64,000 nt of DNA from Myxococcales bacterium (GCA_004193285.1 SECP01000001.1:62001-126000); one strand, 5' to 3'; positions 33,505 to 42,929 are shown, counted from the first letter of the stretch. Notes: a model not told the origin generated them from the sequence alone. Numbers and translations are program-made.

Positions 33505-34521
33505 TTAACTCCAACGGGCGTTCGGGCCAAACGCAGCGTCGTAGAAGGAGACCGTGTGACTACCTGGGGGGCTGATGGAGTCGATGCGCTTCAGCTCTGC
33601 CTCGGTGAAGGTGACGTTCAGGGCGAGCAGGTTGTCCTCCAGCTGCTCGAGCGTGCGTGGCCCGATGATGGGACTCGTGATGCCAGGCTGACGAACCGTC
33701 CAAGCCAGGGCGAGCTGACTTAGCGGGACGTTCTTCTCCTTCGCGACTCCATCGAGCGCCTCCACCGCGTCGAAGGCCCGCGGGTTGTCGAGTAAGGAGG
33801 CCGCGCGGATGTGCGTGCGATCCGAGAAACGCCCCTCGGGCTGCTGCCCCTGACGCCGATACTTTCCCGACAAGAATCCACCTGCGAGCGGGCTCCAGGG
33901 AATGAGACCCAGACCGTAGGTCGTGGCGGCGGGTATGAGCTCGCGCTCGATGCGGCGGTCCAGTAAGTTGTAAGGGGGTTGCTCGGTAACGAAGCGATTC
34001 AGGCCCAGTTCCTTGGACGCCCACAGCGACTCGACCACTTGCCATGCCGCGTACGTGCTGGACCCGATGTAGCGCACTTTCCCCGAGCGCACCAAGTCGT
34101 CCAATGCGCGCAAGGTCTCGTCGATGGCGGTTCCCGGATCCGGGCGGTGGATTTGATAAAGGTCGATGTAGTCCGTCTTCAAACGACGCAGAGAAGCTTC
34201 GGCTTGCTCGATGATCTGACGGCGGCTGTTGCCCGCTTGGTTGGGATCCAAGCCGTCGTCCGGGTGCATGTTGCCGTGCACCTTGGTTGCGAGCACGACA
34301 TGGTGACGATGCCCGTTGCGACGGAGGGCGTCCCCGACGACTTCTTCGCTACGGCCGAGGCTGTACACGTTGGCGGTGTCGATGAAGTTGATGCCTGCCT
34401 CGATTGCGCGATCGATGATGCGCTGCGACTCTTCCGGGCCCGCGCGCCCGCCGAACATCATGGCCCCCAGGGTGAGCGGGCTGACGCGAATTCCGGTGCG
34501 ACCGAGGAGACGGTGGATCAT
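33505..34521 (-). CDS. Aldo-keto reductase
   Basis: 338 aa. FIDTANVYSLGRSEEVVG (Asp, Tyr), LATKVHGNM (Lys) and YQIHRPDP (His) give the AKR active site, with IIGPRTLEQLEDNL at the NADPH site. The start lies only 7 nt from operator 34529-34544, whose centre reads TATAAT on this strand, so the mRNA leader should be about 5 nt or absent. Confidence 0.86.
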   Translation of the reverse strand: MIHRLLGRTGIRVSPLTLGAMMFGGRAGPEESQRIIDRAIEAGINFIDTANVYSLGRSEEVVGDALRRNGHRHHVVLATKVHGNMHPDDGLDPNQAGNSRRQIIEQAEASLRRLKTDYIDLYQIHRPDPGTAIDETLRALDDLVRSGKVRYIGSSTYAAWQVVESLWASKELGLNRFVTEQPPYNLLDRRIERELIPAATTYGLGLIPWSPLAGGFLSGKYRRQGQQPEGRFSDRTHIRAASLLDNPRAFDAVEALDGVAKEKNVPLSQLALAWTVRQPGITSPIIGPRTLEQLEDNLLALNVTFTEAELKRIDSISPPGSHTVSFYDAAFGPNARWS

Positions 34522-34528
34522 GCTCCGA

Positions 34529-34544
34529 GTCTATTATAAAAGAC
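34529..34544. promoter_or_regulatory. Operator candidate 8 (GTCTATTATAAAAGAC)
   Basis: A near-consensus copy between the divergent aldo-keto reductase and molybdopterin oxidoreductase genes. A perfect TATAAT -10 hexamer is embedded on the minus strand. Confidence 0.8.
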
Positions 34545-34586
34545 TAAGACCGTGACGCGCGCCGTGAGCTGTGCCAGCGTGTAGCG

Positions 34587-36641
34587 GTGCCGTTGCGTCC
34601 CCCGCAGCAATCTGTCTTGCGAACCGTCCGCACGATGTGCCCGATGAACTGTCATCCCACCCACTGCGGCCTCGAGCTCGACCTGATGAGCGATCGAGTG
34701 GTCGCCGTGCGGGGAGATCGGGCTCATCCGGAGAGTCAAGGCTTCACCTGCGTCCGAGGGCAGGCCGCACCCGGAGTCGTGGACAACCCGGCGCGGGTCC
34801 TAGAGCCGCGCGCACGAGCGGCCGACGGTTCCTGGCAGCGAACGTCGTGGGACGCAGCGTTGGACCGCATCGCGAGCGCCATCCGGGACGCGAGCCCGGC
34901 GAAGACGGCCGTGTACACGGGCCACGGCGTGCGTAATCAGCTTTCGGCGCGCTTTGCCCGCATGCTCGGCACCCAATGGTGGGATCCGAGCATCGTGTGT
35001 TGGGGCTTGGGCGGCTTCGGATTTCACCTGACGGGCGTGACCGAGGTCAACACCGCCGAGGACATGGCTGCGCACGCCGAGCTCATCGTGCTGTGGGGCT
35101 CGAATTTGATCAGTCAGCCCACCACGTTCGCCAAGCTGGTTGCGGCCAAGAAGCGCGGCGCTCGCGTCATCGCCATCGATGTGCGCGAGACAGAGACCTT
35201 CGGTCATGCCGATGCAACGTACCTGGTGCGGCCTGGCTCGGACACGGCGCTGGCGCTGGCCCTGCTGCACGTCATCATCGCGGAGGGGCTCTTCGACGAC
35301 GCCTTCGTGCAAGCGCACTGCGTCGGGTTCGAAGAGCTGCGGGAGCACGTTGCTTGCTACCACCCGGCCTGGGCGGCCGCCGAGACCGGGCTCGCGCCGA
35401 CCGCGATCTTGGAGCTTGCGCGGAGTTATGCGGGCATGAAGCGCTCGATGATCCTGGCCGGCGCCTCCTCGATGCACAAGACAGGCAACGGTTACCACGC
35501 CGCGCGCGCCATCTCCTGCCTCCCGGCGCTGACGGGGAGCCTGGGGCACGCGGGCGCCGGCATGGGACCACGTCACGCGGGGAAGAGCCACGGCTTCGGC
35601 GTCGGGAGCATCTTGCCCCCCGACACCAAAGCGCCGGAGGACGTCGTGCCCGCGGAGATGAGCCGGATTTTGGAGGCTCTCGAGACCGGGAAGGTCGAAG
35701 TGCTGCTGCTGCTCGGCACGAACTTTCTGTCGTCCTTCGCGGATGGAGGAAGAGTCTCACGCGCGCTATCGCGCTCGCGTCTGGTGGTGTGTTTCGACCT
35801 ATTCGAGAGTGATACCAGCCGAGAGCTCGCTCACCTCCTGTTGCCCGGCACCTCGTGGTTGGAAGAGGTGGGCGTGAAGCTCACGAACAGCCACGTGTAT
35901 TTGACGGACGCGCTGCTTTCCCCACGAGGTGAGTCGCAGTCGTCGGGGTGGGTGTTGCAGCAGCTCGCGTTGCGACTCGGTAGGCCGGACTTCTTTCCGT
36001 GGGGATCGTTCGAGGAGGTGCTGGACCAAACCTTCGATCATCCGGCGATGGGCCGCGGTAGCGTCGCACAGCTGCGCGCGGCCGGCGGTGTTCGTAAGCT
36101 CGACGTGGGAAGCGTAGGTCACGCCAACCTTCGCTTTGCCACACCTTCCGGCAAGGTCGAGCTGCGGTCCGCGCGTGCCGCCGAGCTGGGCCTGTCGCCA
36201 CTGCCGGAGCCGCCCCCGCGCGGCGAGACCGCCATCGACTCGGACCTCTCGCGGCGCTTCCCGTTGGTGTTCGTTCAGGGCCGCAGCTTGACGCACTTTC
36301 ATAGCTTCTACGATCACGGTCGGGTGTTAGCGCAGCTGCACCGCGCGGATCCCGAGCCCACGCTCTGGCTCAACGTCGCCGACGCGTCGGCCCGCGGGCT
36401 CGCCGAAAGGGACTCGATTCGGATTTGGAACGATCGCGGCGAGATGCAGGCGCGCGCTCACGTCACCACGCGCATCCCGAGCGGCGTCGTATGGATGCAC
36501 GACGGGTGGCGGGGCATCAACCAGCTCACGAGCAGCGCACGACAGGTTTCGGACGCGGTCGCGCGCTCGTTCCCGGCTGGCTCGGCCGCGTACGAGGCGA
36601 GGGTCGAGGTGCAGCGGGACGCGACGCGAGCGGCTCAGTAG
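34587..36641 (+). CDS. Molybdopterin-dependent oxidoreductase (DMSO reductase family)
   Basis: 684 aa. The N-terminal [4Fe-4S] site is MCPMNCHPTHCG with a fourth Cys in GFTCVRGQA. The Mo-bis-MGD domains follow (WDAALDRIASAIRD; LIVLWGSNLISQPTT; LAGASSMHKTGNGYHAARAISCLPALTG), and the C-terminal MopB domain ends LNVADASARGLAERDSIRIWNDRGEMQARAHVT. There is no Tat signal, so it should be cytoplasmic. The start codon is a GTG with no obvious ribosome site; an ATG at 34635 would cut into the Cys cluster. The family includes S-oxide and thiosulfate/polysulfide reductases. It lies just before the flavoprotein-ferredoxin pair. Confidence 0.82.
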   Translation: MPLRPPQQSVLRTVRTMCPMNCHPTHCGLELDLMSDRVVAVRGDRAHPESQGFTCVRGQAAPGVVDNPARVLEPRARAADGSWQRTSWDAALDRIASAIRDASPAKTAVYTGHGVRNQLSARFARMLGTQWWDPSIVCWGLGGFGFHLTGVTEVNTAEDMAAHAELIVLWGSNLISQPTTFAKLVAAKKRGARVIAIDVRETETFGHADATYLVRPGSDTALALALLHVIIAEGLFDDAFVQAHCVGFEELREHVACYHPAWAAAETGLAPTAILELARSYAGMKRSMILAGASSMHKTGNGYHAARAISCLPALTGSLGHAGAGMGPRHAGKSHGFGVGSILPPDTKAPEDVVPAEMSRILEALETGKVEVLLLLGTNFLSSFADGGRVSRALSRSRLVVCFDLFESDTSRELAHLLLPGTSWLEEVGVKLTNSHVYLTDALLSPRGESQSSGWVLQQLALRLGRPDFFPWGSFEEVLDQTFDHPAMGRGSVAQLRAAGGVRKLDVGSVGHANLRFATPSGKVELRSARAAELGLSPLPEPPPRGETAIDSDLSRRFPLVFVQGRSLTHFHSFYDHGRVLAQLHRADPEPTLWLNVADASARGLAERDSIRIWNDRGEMQARAHVTTRIPSGVVWMHDGWRGINQLTSSARQVSDAVARSFPAGSAAYEARVEVQRDATRAAQ

Positions 36642-36667
36642 CCGCCTCAGGATCCAGTTGCGCTTCT

Positions 36668-36683
36668 GTCTCGCTTAATAGAC
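36668..36683. promoter_or_regulatory. Operator candidate 9 (GTCTCGCTTAATAGAC)
   Basis: A copy 10 nt before the GTG of the flavoprotein gene, giving that gene its own regulated promoter even though it follows the molybdoprotein gene closely. Confidence 0.7.
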
Positions 36684-36693
36684 ACTGCTCCCC

Positions 36694-38295
36694 GTGACCC
36701 TCGAAGCTCCGGAGCAGCGACTCCAGGCCGATGTGCTCGTGATTGGCGGGGGACCGGCCGGCACGTGGGCTGCAGTCACCGCCGCCCGTGAGGGCGCCCG
36801 CGTCGTGCTCGTCGACAAGGGCTACTGTGGAGCGAGCGGAGTCGCGGCAACCGCGGGGGTGGGGCACTGGCTCGTGCCGCCGGACGGCGCGCTGCGCGAG
36901 GAGGCCATGCGCCAGCGAGCGCGAAGCGGCGGCGGGCTCACCGATCGGGATTGGCAAGCGCGCGTCCTGCACGAGACCTGGGAGCGCCTCGGCGAGCTCG
37001 CCTCGCTCGGCTACCCTCAGTCGCAGGATGGGCAAGGGCGGCCGGTGCTGCGGATCGGGCAGGCGCCGCAGTACCTGAAGTTCATGCGCGACTACGCCCG
37101 GCGTCAAGGCGTGCGCATCTTGGATCACGCTCCGGCGCTGGAGCTGTTGACGGGCGGCGCGGAGGTGCGTGGCGCGCGCGGCTACCGCCTTCAGAGCGGG
37201 GATTTCTACGAGGTGCGGTCCGGCGCCGTCGTGCTCGCTTCGGGAGGTTGCACGTGGAAGAGCAAGTCGCTCGGCGGCGACGTGAACACGGGGGACGGCC
37301 ACCTGATGGCAGCCGAGCTAGGCGCGGAGCTGTCCGGGATGGAGTTTTCGTCGTTCTACGGCATCGTCCCCAAGTCCACGACCATGGACAAGAACGGCTA
37401 CTACGGCTTCGCTACGTTCACTCGGGAGGACGGCTCGGTCGTGGAGGGAGCGCTGTTCAGCAGCCGCCTGCCGCTGCTGCAGGCCTCCCTGCAAGGGCCA
37501 CTCTACGCGCAGTTCGATCGCGCCCCGCGCGACAAATGGCAGACCATGCGGGCCGCCATGCCCAACTTCTTCATGGTGATGGACAAGCTGCGGTGTGACC
37601 CTTTCACCCAGCGATTCGCCATCGACTTCGTGCTCGAGGGCACCGTGCGCGGCACGGGCGGCGTGCGCTTGGTGGACGAAGCCTGCGCCACGGGCGTGCC
37701 CGGCCTTTACGCTGCCGGTGACGTGGCGAGTCGAGAAATCGTCGTCGGCGGCGCCACCGGCGCGGGCGCGCCGAACGCAGCGTGGGCGGTCGCTTCTGGC
37801 ATCTGGTCGGGGAGGGCCGCGACGCATCACGCCCGTTCCTCCAAGGGTGGCGCAGGCGCGTTGGGGCGCGGCTCGGGGCAGCTCGGACTACGGCCCTCGG
37901 GCTCGGGGAGCGAGCCGCAGGCCTGGCGCGAGCTGCTGAAGGCCGTGCAGAACGAGATCCTGCCGATCGAGAAGAACGCCCTGCGCTCGCGGCCCGGGCT
38001 CGAGCGTTCCTTGATTGCGCTGCAAACGCTGTACTTGGACGCGAGAGCTCATCTGCACGGCAGTGGCCGGGACCTCGTGCGGGCTCGAGAAACCGCGTCG
38101 ATGCTGATGATGGCGCGCTGGGCGTACGAGAGCGCGCTCGCCCGCAACGAGAGCCGCGGCATGCACGCACGCATCGATTACCCCCGAACCGACCCGCTCC
38201 AGCAACACCGCATCGTGTGCCGCGGATTGGAGCATATTCGGACCTCCGTGGACTCCGTGCGGCCTCGGCCGGCGGAAGGCTGGCTCGCGGCATGA
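36694..38295 (+). CDS. AprA/fumarate-reductase-like FAD flavoprotein
   Basis: 533 aa. FAD-binding ADVLVIGGGPAGTWAAVTAAREGARVVLVDKGYCGASG at the N-terminus, VLASGGCTWKSKSLG, GTVRGTGGVRLVDEACATGVPGLYAAGDVA and a C-terminal helical domain (RARETASMLMMARWAYESALARNESRGMH) define the FRD/SDH/AprA flavoprotein family. The downstream ferredoxin gene overlaps by ATGA, so a two-subunit enzyme like adenylylsulfate reductase (AprAB) is likely, though the actual reaction is unknown. A paralogous pair is encoded at 58886-60861. It starts with GTG 10 nt after the operator. Confidence 0.83.
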   Translation: MTLEAPEQRLQADVLVIGGGPAGTWAAVTAAREGARVVLVDKGYCGASGVAATAGVGHWLVPPDGALREEAMRQRARSGGGLTDRDWQARVLHETWERLGELASLGYPQSQDGQGRPVLRIGQAPQYLKFMRDYARRQGVRILDHAPALELLTGGAEVRGARGYRLQSGDFYEVRSGAVVLASGGCTWKSKSLGGDVNTGDGHLMAAELGAELSGMEFSSFYGIVPKSTTMDKNGYYGFATFTREDGSVVEGALFSSRLPLLQASLQGPLYAQFDRAPRDKWQTMRAAMPNFFMVMDKLRCDPFTQRFAIDFVLEGTVRGTGGVRLVDEACATGVPGLYAAGDVASREIVVGGATGAGAPNAAWAVASGIWSGRAATHHARSSKGGAGALGRGSGQLGLRPSGSGSEPQAWRELLKAVQNEILPIEKNALRSRPGLERSLIALQTLYLDARAHLHGSGRDLVRARETASMLMMARWAYESALARNESRGMHARIDYPRTDPLQQHRIVCRGLEHIRTSVDSVRPRPAEGWLAA

Positions 38296-38657
38296 TCGAG
38301 GTCGTCAGCAAGGACCGCTGCACGGGTTGTAATCTCTGCGTGCGCGTGTGCCCCACCAACGTGTTCGAGGAGAACGAAGGGGAAGCGCCGACCATCGCGC
38401 GCCAGGAGGATTGCCAGACGTGCTTTCAATGCGAGGTCTATTGCCCGTTCGACGCGCTTTTCGTTGCGCCGCTCCGTCACCCGGCTCCCGAGGATTCGGA
38501 GTGGCGCAGCGAGCAGAAGCTGATCGAAACGGGGCAACTCGGCCTCTACCGTCGGCGCGTGGGTTGGAGCGACGAAGAGCGCCCTGCCGTGCCCAGCGAC
38601 GCGGAGTGGTCGGTGCTGCTGCGCGCGATGCAGGGCGGGCCGCCCGCCGCGCGCTGA
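38292..38657 (+). CDS. Two-cluster [4Fe-4S] ferredoxin subunit (AprB-like)
   Basis: 121 aa. Two CxxCxxCxxxCP motifs are present: CTGCNLCVRVCP (about 12-23) and CQTCFQCEVYCP (about 41-52). A 60-residue C-terminal tail follows, as in AprB and its relatives. The start overlaps the flavoprotein stop. It should shuttle electrons between the FAD subunit and an unknown partner. Eight Cys are spent on clusters, an exception to the low-sulfur rule that function requires. Confidence 0.87.
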   Translation: MIEVVSKDRCTGCNLCVRVCPTNVFEENEGEAPTIARQEDCQTCFQCEVYCPFDALFVAPLRHPAPEDSEWRSEQKLIETGQLGLYRRRVGWSDEERPAVPSDAEWSVLLRAMQGGPPAAR

Positions 38658-38720
38658 GCGGCTCGTCTGACAGCGCGCTGCCCGCCGCTGCTCTCATCGT
38701 GCCTCACCTCGAGGAGCTTC

Positions 38721-40067
38721 TCAGCTAGCGCGGCTGTGAGCCGACTGCGAGTAGCGGCTCTGGGGGCGGGTCAGCCCGTAGTGCTCGCGCAGAGTGCGGC
38801 CCGTGTACTCGGTTCGAAATAGTCCGCGTTGGCGCAAGATCGGTACGACGTGGTCCACGAAGTCCTCCAGACCCGATGGCAGCAGCGGGGGCATGACGTT
38901 GAAGCCGTCCGCAGCCCCGGACTCGAACCACTCTTGGAGCGTGCTGGCGATCTGCTCGGGTGTGCCGGTGAAGGTGCGGTGCCCGCGGCCGCCGCCTAGG
39001 CGCGTGAGCAGCTGCCGCACGGTGAGCTGGTCACGGCGCGCGAGCTCCGTGATGACTTGGAAGCGGCTCTGGTGCCCTTTGACGGAGCGCACGTCGCCGA
39101 GCTCCGGCAGGGGCTTGTCGAGCAAGTCTTCCCCGATCTCCACGCCCAGCAAGCTAGACAGCTGGCTGAGGCCATAAGCGGGGATCTGGAGGCTGGCGAG
39201 CTCTTCCTCGCGACGCAAGGCTTCCGCTTCCGTACCGCCGAGCACCGGCACGATGCCGGGAAGCACCTTGACCCGCGTTGCGTCGCGGCCGAAGGCGGTG
39301 ATGCGCTGCTTCAAGTCTCGGTAAAACGAGCGTCCATCCTCGAGCGTCTGCTGCGCGGTGAACACGGCCTCCGCGTAGCGAGCGGCGAAATCACGGCCGT
39401 CCTCTGACGAACCAGCTTGCACGAGTAGTGGCTGGCGCTGCGGCGAGGGCGGGACGTTGAGTGGCCCCTTCACTTTGAAAAAGCGGCCGCGATGATCGAT
39501 GCGATGGACTTTGCTCGCGTCCGCGAAGGAGCCCTTCGTCTTGTCCCCGATGAGAAAATCGTCCTCCCAGCTGTCCCAGAGCTTCTGGCACACGTCGACG
39601 AACTCGCTGGCGCGCTCGTAGCGATGGTGGTGCTCGGGGACGTCGTCCAAGCCGAAATTCTCGGCCGCCTCCTTGCCCGCGGTAGTGACGATGTTCCAGC
39701 CCGCGCGGCCTCCGCTCAAGTGATCGATGGACGCGAAGCGGCGCGCCAGATTGTAGGGCTCGTTGTACGTCGTCGAGGCCGTGGCGATCAAGCCGATGTG
39801 CTGGGTGACGAGCGCGAGCGCCGGCAGGAGGGTAGTGGGGTCCAGGCGTCCGACGGGGCGGTACCGGACGTCACCCTGGAGCGCCGGCCCGTCGCCAAAG
39901 AAGATGGAGTCGAAGGTCCCTCGCTCCGCGACCTGCGCGAGCTTCACGTGGTGAGCCAGCTCCCAGCTCGCAGTCAGGCTGCTGCCTGGCGCGCGCCAGG
40001 CGGCCTCATGATGCCCGATGGTCATCAAGAAGGCGTTGAGGTGGAACTGGCGCGTGGTGAGGCCCAT
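38721..40067 (-). CDS. Luciferase-like FMNH2-dependent monooxygenase (NtaA/SnaA/DszA family)
   Basis: 448 aa, the closest relative in the window of the 16881 product (shared FHLNAFLM-IGHHEAAWR and LGGGRGHRTFTGTPEQIA). The FMN site is IGLIATASTTYNEPYNLARRFASIDHLSGGRAGWNIVTT. I start it at the ATG at 40067 because the track start at 40103 lies beyond the operator. That leaves 13 nt from palindrome to ATG. One Cys and two internal Met. Confidence 0.87.
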   Translation of the reverse strand: MGLTTRQFHLNAFLMTIGHHEAAWRAPGSSLTASWELAHHVKLAQVAERGTFDSIFFGDGPALQGDVRYRPVGRLDPTTLLPALALVTQHIGLIATASTTYNEPYNLARRFASIDHLSGGRAGWNIVTTAGKEAAENFGLDDVPEHHHRYERASEFVDVCQKLWDSWEDDFLIGDKTKGSFADASKVHRIDHRGRFFKVKGPLNVPPSPQRQPLLVQAGSSEDGRDFAARYAEAVFTAQQTLEDGRSFYRDLKQRITAFGRDATRVKVLPGIVPVLGGTEAEALRREEELASLQIPAYGLSQLSSLLGVEIGEDLLDKPLPELGDVRSVKGHQSRFQVITELARRDQLTVRQLLTRLGGGRGHRTFTGTPEQIASTLQEWFESGAADGFNVMPPLLPSGLEDFVDHVVPILRQRGLFRTEYTGRTLREHYGLTRPQSRYSQSAHSRAS

Positions 40068-40080
40068 CCGTGCAATGCTT

Positions 40081-40096
40081 GTCTCTTTAGAAAGAC
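40081..40096. promoter_or_regulatory. Operator candidate 10 (GTCTCTTTAGAAAGAC)
   Basis: A strong copy with arms extendable to TTGTCT/AGACAA. It serves the minus monooxygenase gene. Its partner at 40193 is 112 bp away. Confidence 0.75.
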
Positions 40097-40192
40097 AAAG
40101 CAAGCTCTCCCCGCGCTCCGCCCCTCGCTTGCTGCGGGGGCAGCAGCGCCTTTCTCCATCACATCCGCCAAGCTGGTCGCGGTCGATGCCGT

Positions 40193-40208
40193 GTCTAGTA
40201 AAGGGGAC
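40193..40208. promoter_or_regulatory. Operator candidate 11 (GTCTAGTAAAGGGGAC)
   Basis: A copy with a good left half and GGAC right half, 39 nt before the GTG of the ABC-2 permease gene. A small CTGCG/CGCAG hairpin follows at about 40210-40225. Confidence 0.6.
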
Positions 40209-40247
40209 GCTGCGGTGCTACGCAGGCCGGGTCATGCAAGGTGCGGT

Positions 40248-41036
40248 GTGAGCAGCGTGCTGCGGTCGGCGCGGGTATTCGGCGGCGCGGCGCGCGCGCA
40301 ATTCCAACTCACGCGACGCAACATCGAAGACTTGCGTCCGCTCTTCGGCATGCCGCTCGTCGCGTTGGTCTCTGTCGGCGTGCTCGTGCAATCCGGTCGC
40401 GCAAATCTCGCCGCGTACGGGCTCGTGGCCGCTACGCTGATGACGATCGGGCAGATGGGCCTGTTCGTCGCCAGCGAGATCGTCTTCCAGGAGCGCAATG
40501 GTCAGACCCTCGAGCTCGTGGTCGCGAGCCCAGCGGATATCGGGCTGGTGCTGGGCGCGCGAGTGACGGTGCTGACGGCTTTCGGCCTGGTGGGAATGCT
40601 CGAGAGTTGGCTGCTGGTGCGCGTGGTGTTCGGTCTCTCCTTGCGCGTGCATCACCCGGGGCTGCTGCTCACGACGCTGGTGCTCACGAGCCTGGCGGCC
40701 GCGGGAACCGCCATGCTCACCGCTGCGTTGTTCTCGTTCGGCAAGCAGGTGCGAACCCTGCAAAACGCGGTCAACGGACCTTTCTACCTGCTGGGAGGGG
40801 TCCTCGTGCCGACGACGTTTCTACCGGGTTGGCTCCAGTCCTTGTCGCCGGGCGTGTACTTCTATTGGGCGGCCAACCTGCTGCGCGCCGCCTTTCGGCC
40901 GGAGTCGCCGCCAGCTCCAGGGCGAGGTTTGGCGATGATCGCGCTCTTGGCCATCGTTGCCGCTGCGCTCGGCGCCCTGATTCTTCGGCGTATGATCCAC
41001 CATCTGCGGCGTGAAGGGACGCTGGGGCTCACATGA
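40248..41036 (+). CDS. ABC-2 type transporter permease
   Basis: 262 aa with six predicted spans and the ABC2_membrane pattern (FYLLGGVLVPTTFLPGWLQSLSPGVYFYWAANLLRA). I start it at GTG 40248 (VSSVLRSARVFGG), preceded by AAGGTG; the track ORF from 39492 only runs backwards through the divergent monooxygenase gene. It overlaps the next permease gene by ATGA. Together with 41033-41821 and the ATPase it forms a DrrAB/NodIJ-like exporter. The cargo is unknown. Confidence 0.8.
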   Translation: MSSVLRSARVFGGAARAQFQLTRRNIEDLRPLFGMPLVALVSVGVLVQSGRANLAAYGLVAATLMTIGQMGLFVASEIVFQERNGQTLELVVASPADIGLVLGARVTVLTAFGLVGMLESWLLVRVVFGLSLRVHHPGLLLTTLVLTSLAAAGTAMLTAALFSFGKQVRTLQNAVNGPFYLLGGVLVPTTFLPGWLQSLSPGVYFYWAANLLRAAFRPESPPAPGRGLAMIALLAIVAAALGALILRRMIHHLRREGTLGLT

Positions 41037-41821
41037 GCTGGGGTCGGGCTTATCGTCAGGGGCTCACGGTGGGAGCCGCGGACTTTCGCGATTTTTGGTC
41101 GTGGAAGTCGTGGTCGTTCGGCTGGATGCTGCGAATCCTCACGAACGCGTTTGCTTGGGTGCTGCTCGGAAAAGTGTTGGGCTCGCCCGAGAAGCAGACG
41201 TATTTGCTGGTGGGAAACTCTGTCGCAGTGGGCGCTGCGAGCGCGCTCTGGGCTAGCAACGCCTGCACCTGGTCGCGCTACGACGGCACGCATCCGCTGC
41301 TGGTCATCTCGCCGGCGGGTATGACGGCAGCCGTGATTGGCCGCACTTCGATTTGGCTCTTCAACGGCGTGGCGACCTCTTTCACGACCTTCCTTGTCCT
41401 CGCGTTGGCGTTCGGTTTCTCGCCGCCACCCCTTCCGGCGTTGGCGGCGTTCCCGCTCGTCGTGCTCGTCTGCGCTAGCACTTTCTGCTTCGCGCTCTTC
41501 ATGGGCTGCCTCATCGGAAGGTGGACGCGCCTCCGCAACTTGGCGTTGGACGTCTCCGGTACGCTGCTCTTGGCGTTTTGCGGCGCGACCGTGCCGACGT
41601 CGTTTTGGCCGGCACCCGTGAGCGCCGCCGCTCAGCTTCTACCGATGACGCACGGGCTCTCGGCGATCCGAGCGGTGCTTTCGGGCGCCGGCGTGGGCGA
41701 CATGTGGTGGTCCGCTGCGCTGGAGCTGCTGGTCGGCGCCGGCTGGCTGGCCGCCGCGCTGGGTACCATGCAGCAGCTAGCCGAGCGCGGGCGCGAGGAC
41801 GGATCCATTGAGCTCATTTGA
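41033..41821 (+). CDS. ABC-2 type transporter permease (second subunit)
   Basis: 262 aa, about six hydrophobic segments, weakly similar to its neighbour. VPTSFWPAPVSAAAQLLPMTHGLSAIRAVLSG is the conserved ABC-2 segment. It is translationally coupled to the upstream permease gene. A heterodimeric membrane part is implied. Confidence 0.8.
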   Translation: MSWGRAYRQGLTVGAADFRDFWSWKSWSFGWMLRILTNAFAWVLLGKVLGSPEKQTYLLVGNSVAVGAASALWASNACTWSRYDGTHPLLVISPAGMTAAVIGRTSIWLFNGVATSFTTFLVLALAFGFSPPPLPALAAFPLVVLVCASTFCFALFMGCLIGRWTRLRNLALDVSGTLLLAFCGATVPTSFWPAPVSAAAQLLPMTHGLSAIRAVLSGAGVGDMWWSAALELLVGAGWLAAALGTMQQLAERGREDGSIELI

Positions 41822-41832
41822 TCGGAGAGTGA

Positions 41833-42786
41833 ATGATGCTGGCGATTGAGACGGAGCGATTGTCCCGGCGCTACGGGGCGGGTACGGCAGCCAAGGGTCG
41901 GCTCGCGCTGGACCAGGTGTCGCTTCAGGTGGAACCCGGCGAAGTGAGGGGGCTGCTGGGGCCGAACGGCGCCGGCAAGACGACGCTGGTGAAAATTCTC
42001 TCCACCGTTCTCCTGCCGACGAGTGGGCGGGCGCTAGTTTTCGGCCACGACGTAGAAAAAGCGACGCGCGAAGTCCGCTCCCGAATCGGCATCGTCTTCG
42101 GCGGTGACCGGGGCCTCTACAACAACCTGACCGCGCGGGAGAACCTCGAATACTGGGCGGCGCTTTACGATGTTCCGATCAAAGAGGTCAAACCTCGCAT
42201 CGAGCGCTTGCTGGAGCGCGTGGGCCTTGCCGAGCGGGCGACGCAGGCCGTCTCCGGCTACTCGCGCGGCATGAAGCAGCGGCTGCACCTGGCGCGAGGT
42301 TTGGTCGCCGGAGCGAAGGTGCTGTTCCTGGACGAGCCCACGATGGGTATGGACCCCATGGCCGCGCGCGACTTCCGCCAAATCGTCCGCGAGCTCCGCT
42401 CGGAGGGCTGCACGATATTGCTCACCACGCACGATATGCGCGAGGCGGAAGCGCTGTGCGACAAGGTGGCGCTGATCGACCGAGGCAAGGTGCTCGCCGT
42501 GGAAAGGCCGGCGGAGCTTTCGCGCTACGTCGCCAGGTACGAGCGCATCGACGTGGAGGGCGCATCCGACGCGCTCCTCGAGAGCTTGCGTTCCCACGGC
42601 GGGGTGGCGACCGTGAACCGGGCTCCACAAGGACACGGCCATCGCATCGAGCTGGCCGACGGCGACGCTCACCGGAGTGTGCTCGCCCTCTTGGTCCAGA
42701 CGGGCGTCACCTCCATCACCACCTCGCGCCCGAGCTTGGAAGAGGTTTACGTGCACCTCATCGGCGACCGCGGCCTGGAAGTCTGA
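41833..42786 (+). CDS. ABC-2 transporter ATPase (DrrA-like)
   Basis: 317 aa. Walker A GPNGAGKTT, Q-loop VFGGDRGLYNNLTARENL, signature SGYSRGMKQRLHLARGL, Walker B VLFLDEPTMGMDP and switch LTTHDMREAE are intact. A 90-residue C-terminal extension follows, as in DrrA-type ATPases. Two ATGs overlap (41833 and 41836). It completes the three-gene exporter operon started by operator 40193. Confidence 0.86.
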   Translation: MMLAIETERLSRRYGAGTAAKGRLALDQVSLQVEPGEVRGLLGPNGAGKTTLVKILSTVLLPTSGRALVFGHDVEKATREVRSRIGIVFGGDRGLYNNLTARENLEYWAALYDVPIKEVKPRIERLLERVGLAERATQAVSGYSRGMKQRLHLARGLVAGAKVLFLDEPTMGMDPMAARDFRQIVRELRSEGCTILLTTHDMREAEALCDKVALIDRGKVLAVERPAELSRYVARYERIDVEGASDALLESLRSHGGVATVNRAPQGHGHRIELADGDAHRSVLALLVQTGVTSITTSRPSLEEVYVHLIGDRGLEV

Positions 42787-42929
42787 GCTCGAAACGATGT
42801 ACTCAGCGGGGTTTGGTTTCTGCAGGCATTCGCTCAGCCGGCCCTGGTCACGGCGCGGTTTGCTGCTGATGCAGCAGGGTCAGGCGCACTGACCGGGCGC
42901 TGACGCGCACGGTAGTCTGACGCCAGGAT

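Noticed and set aside
39492-40247. N-terminal 252 residues of the 514-aa ORF ending at 41036.
   Set aside because: This part runs antisense through the monooxygenase gene; the permease domain begins only after GTG 40248.
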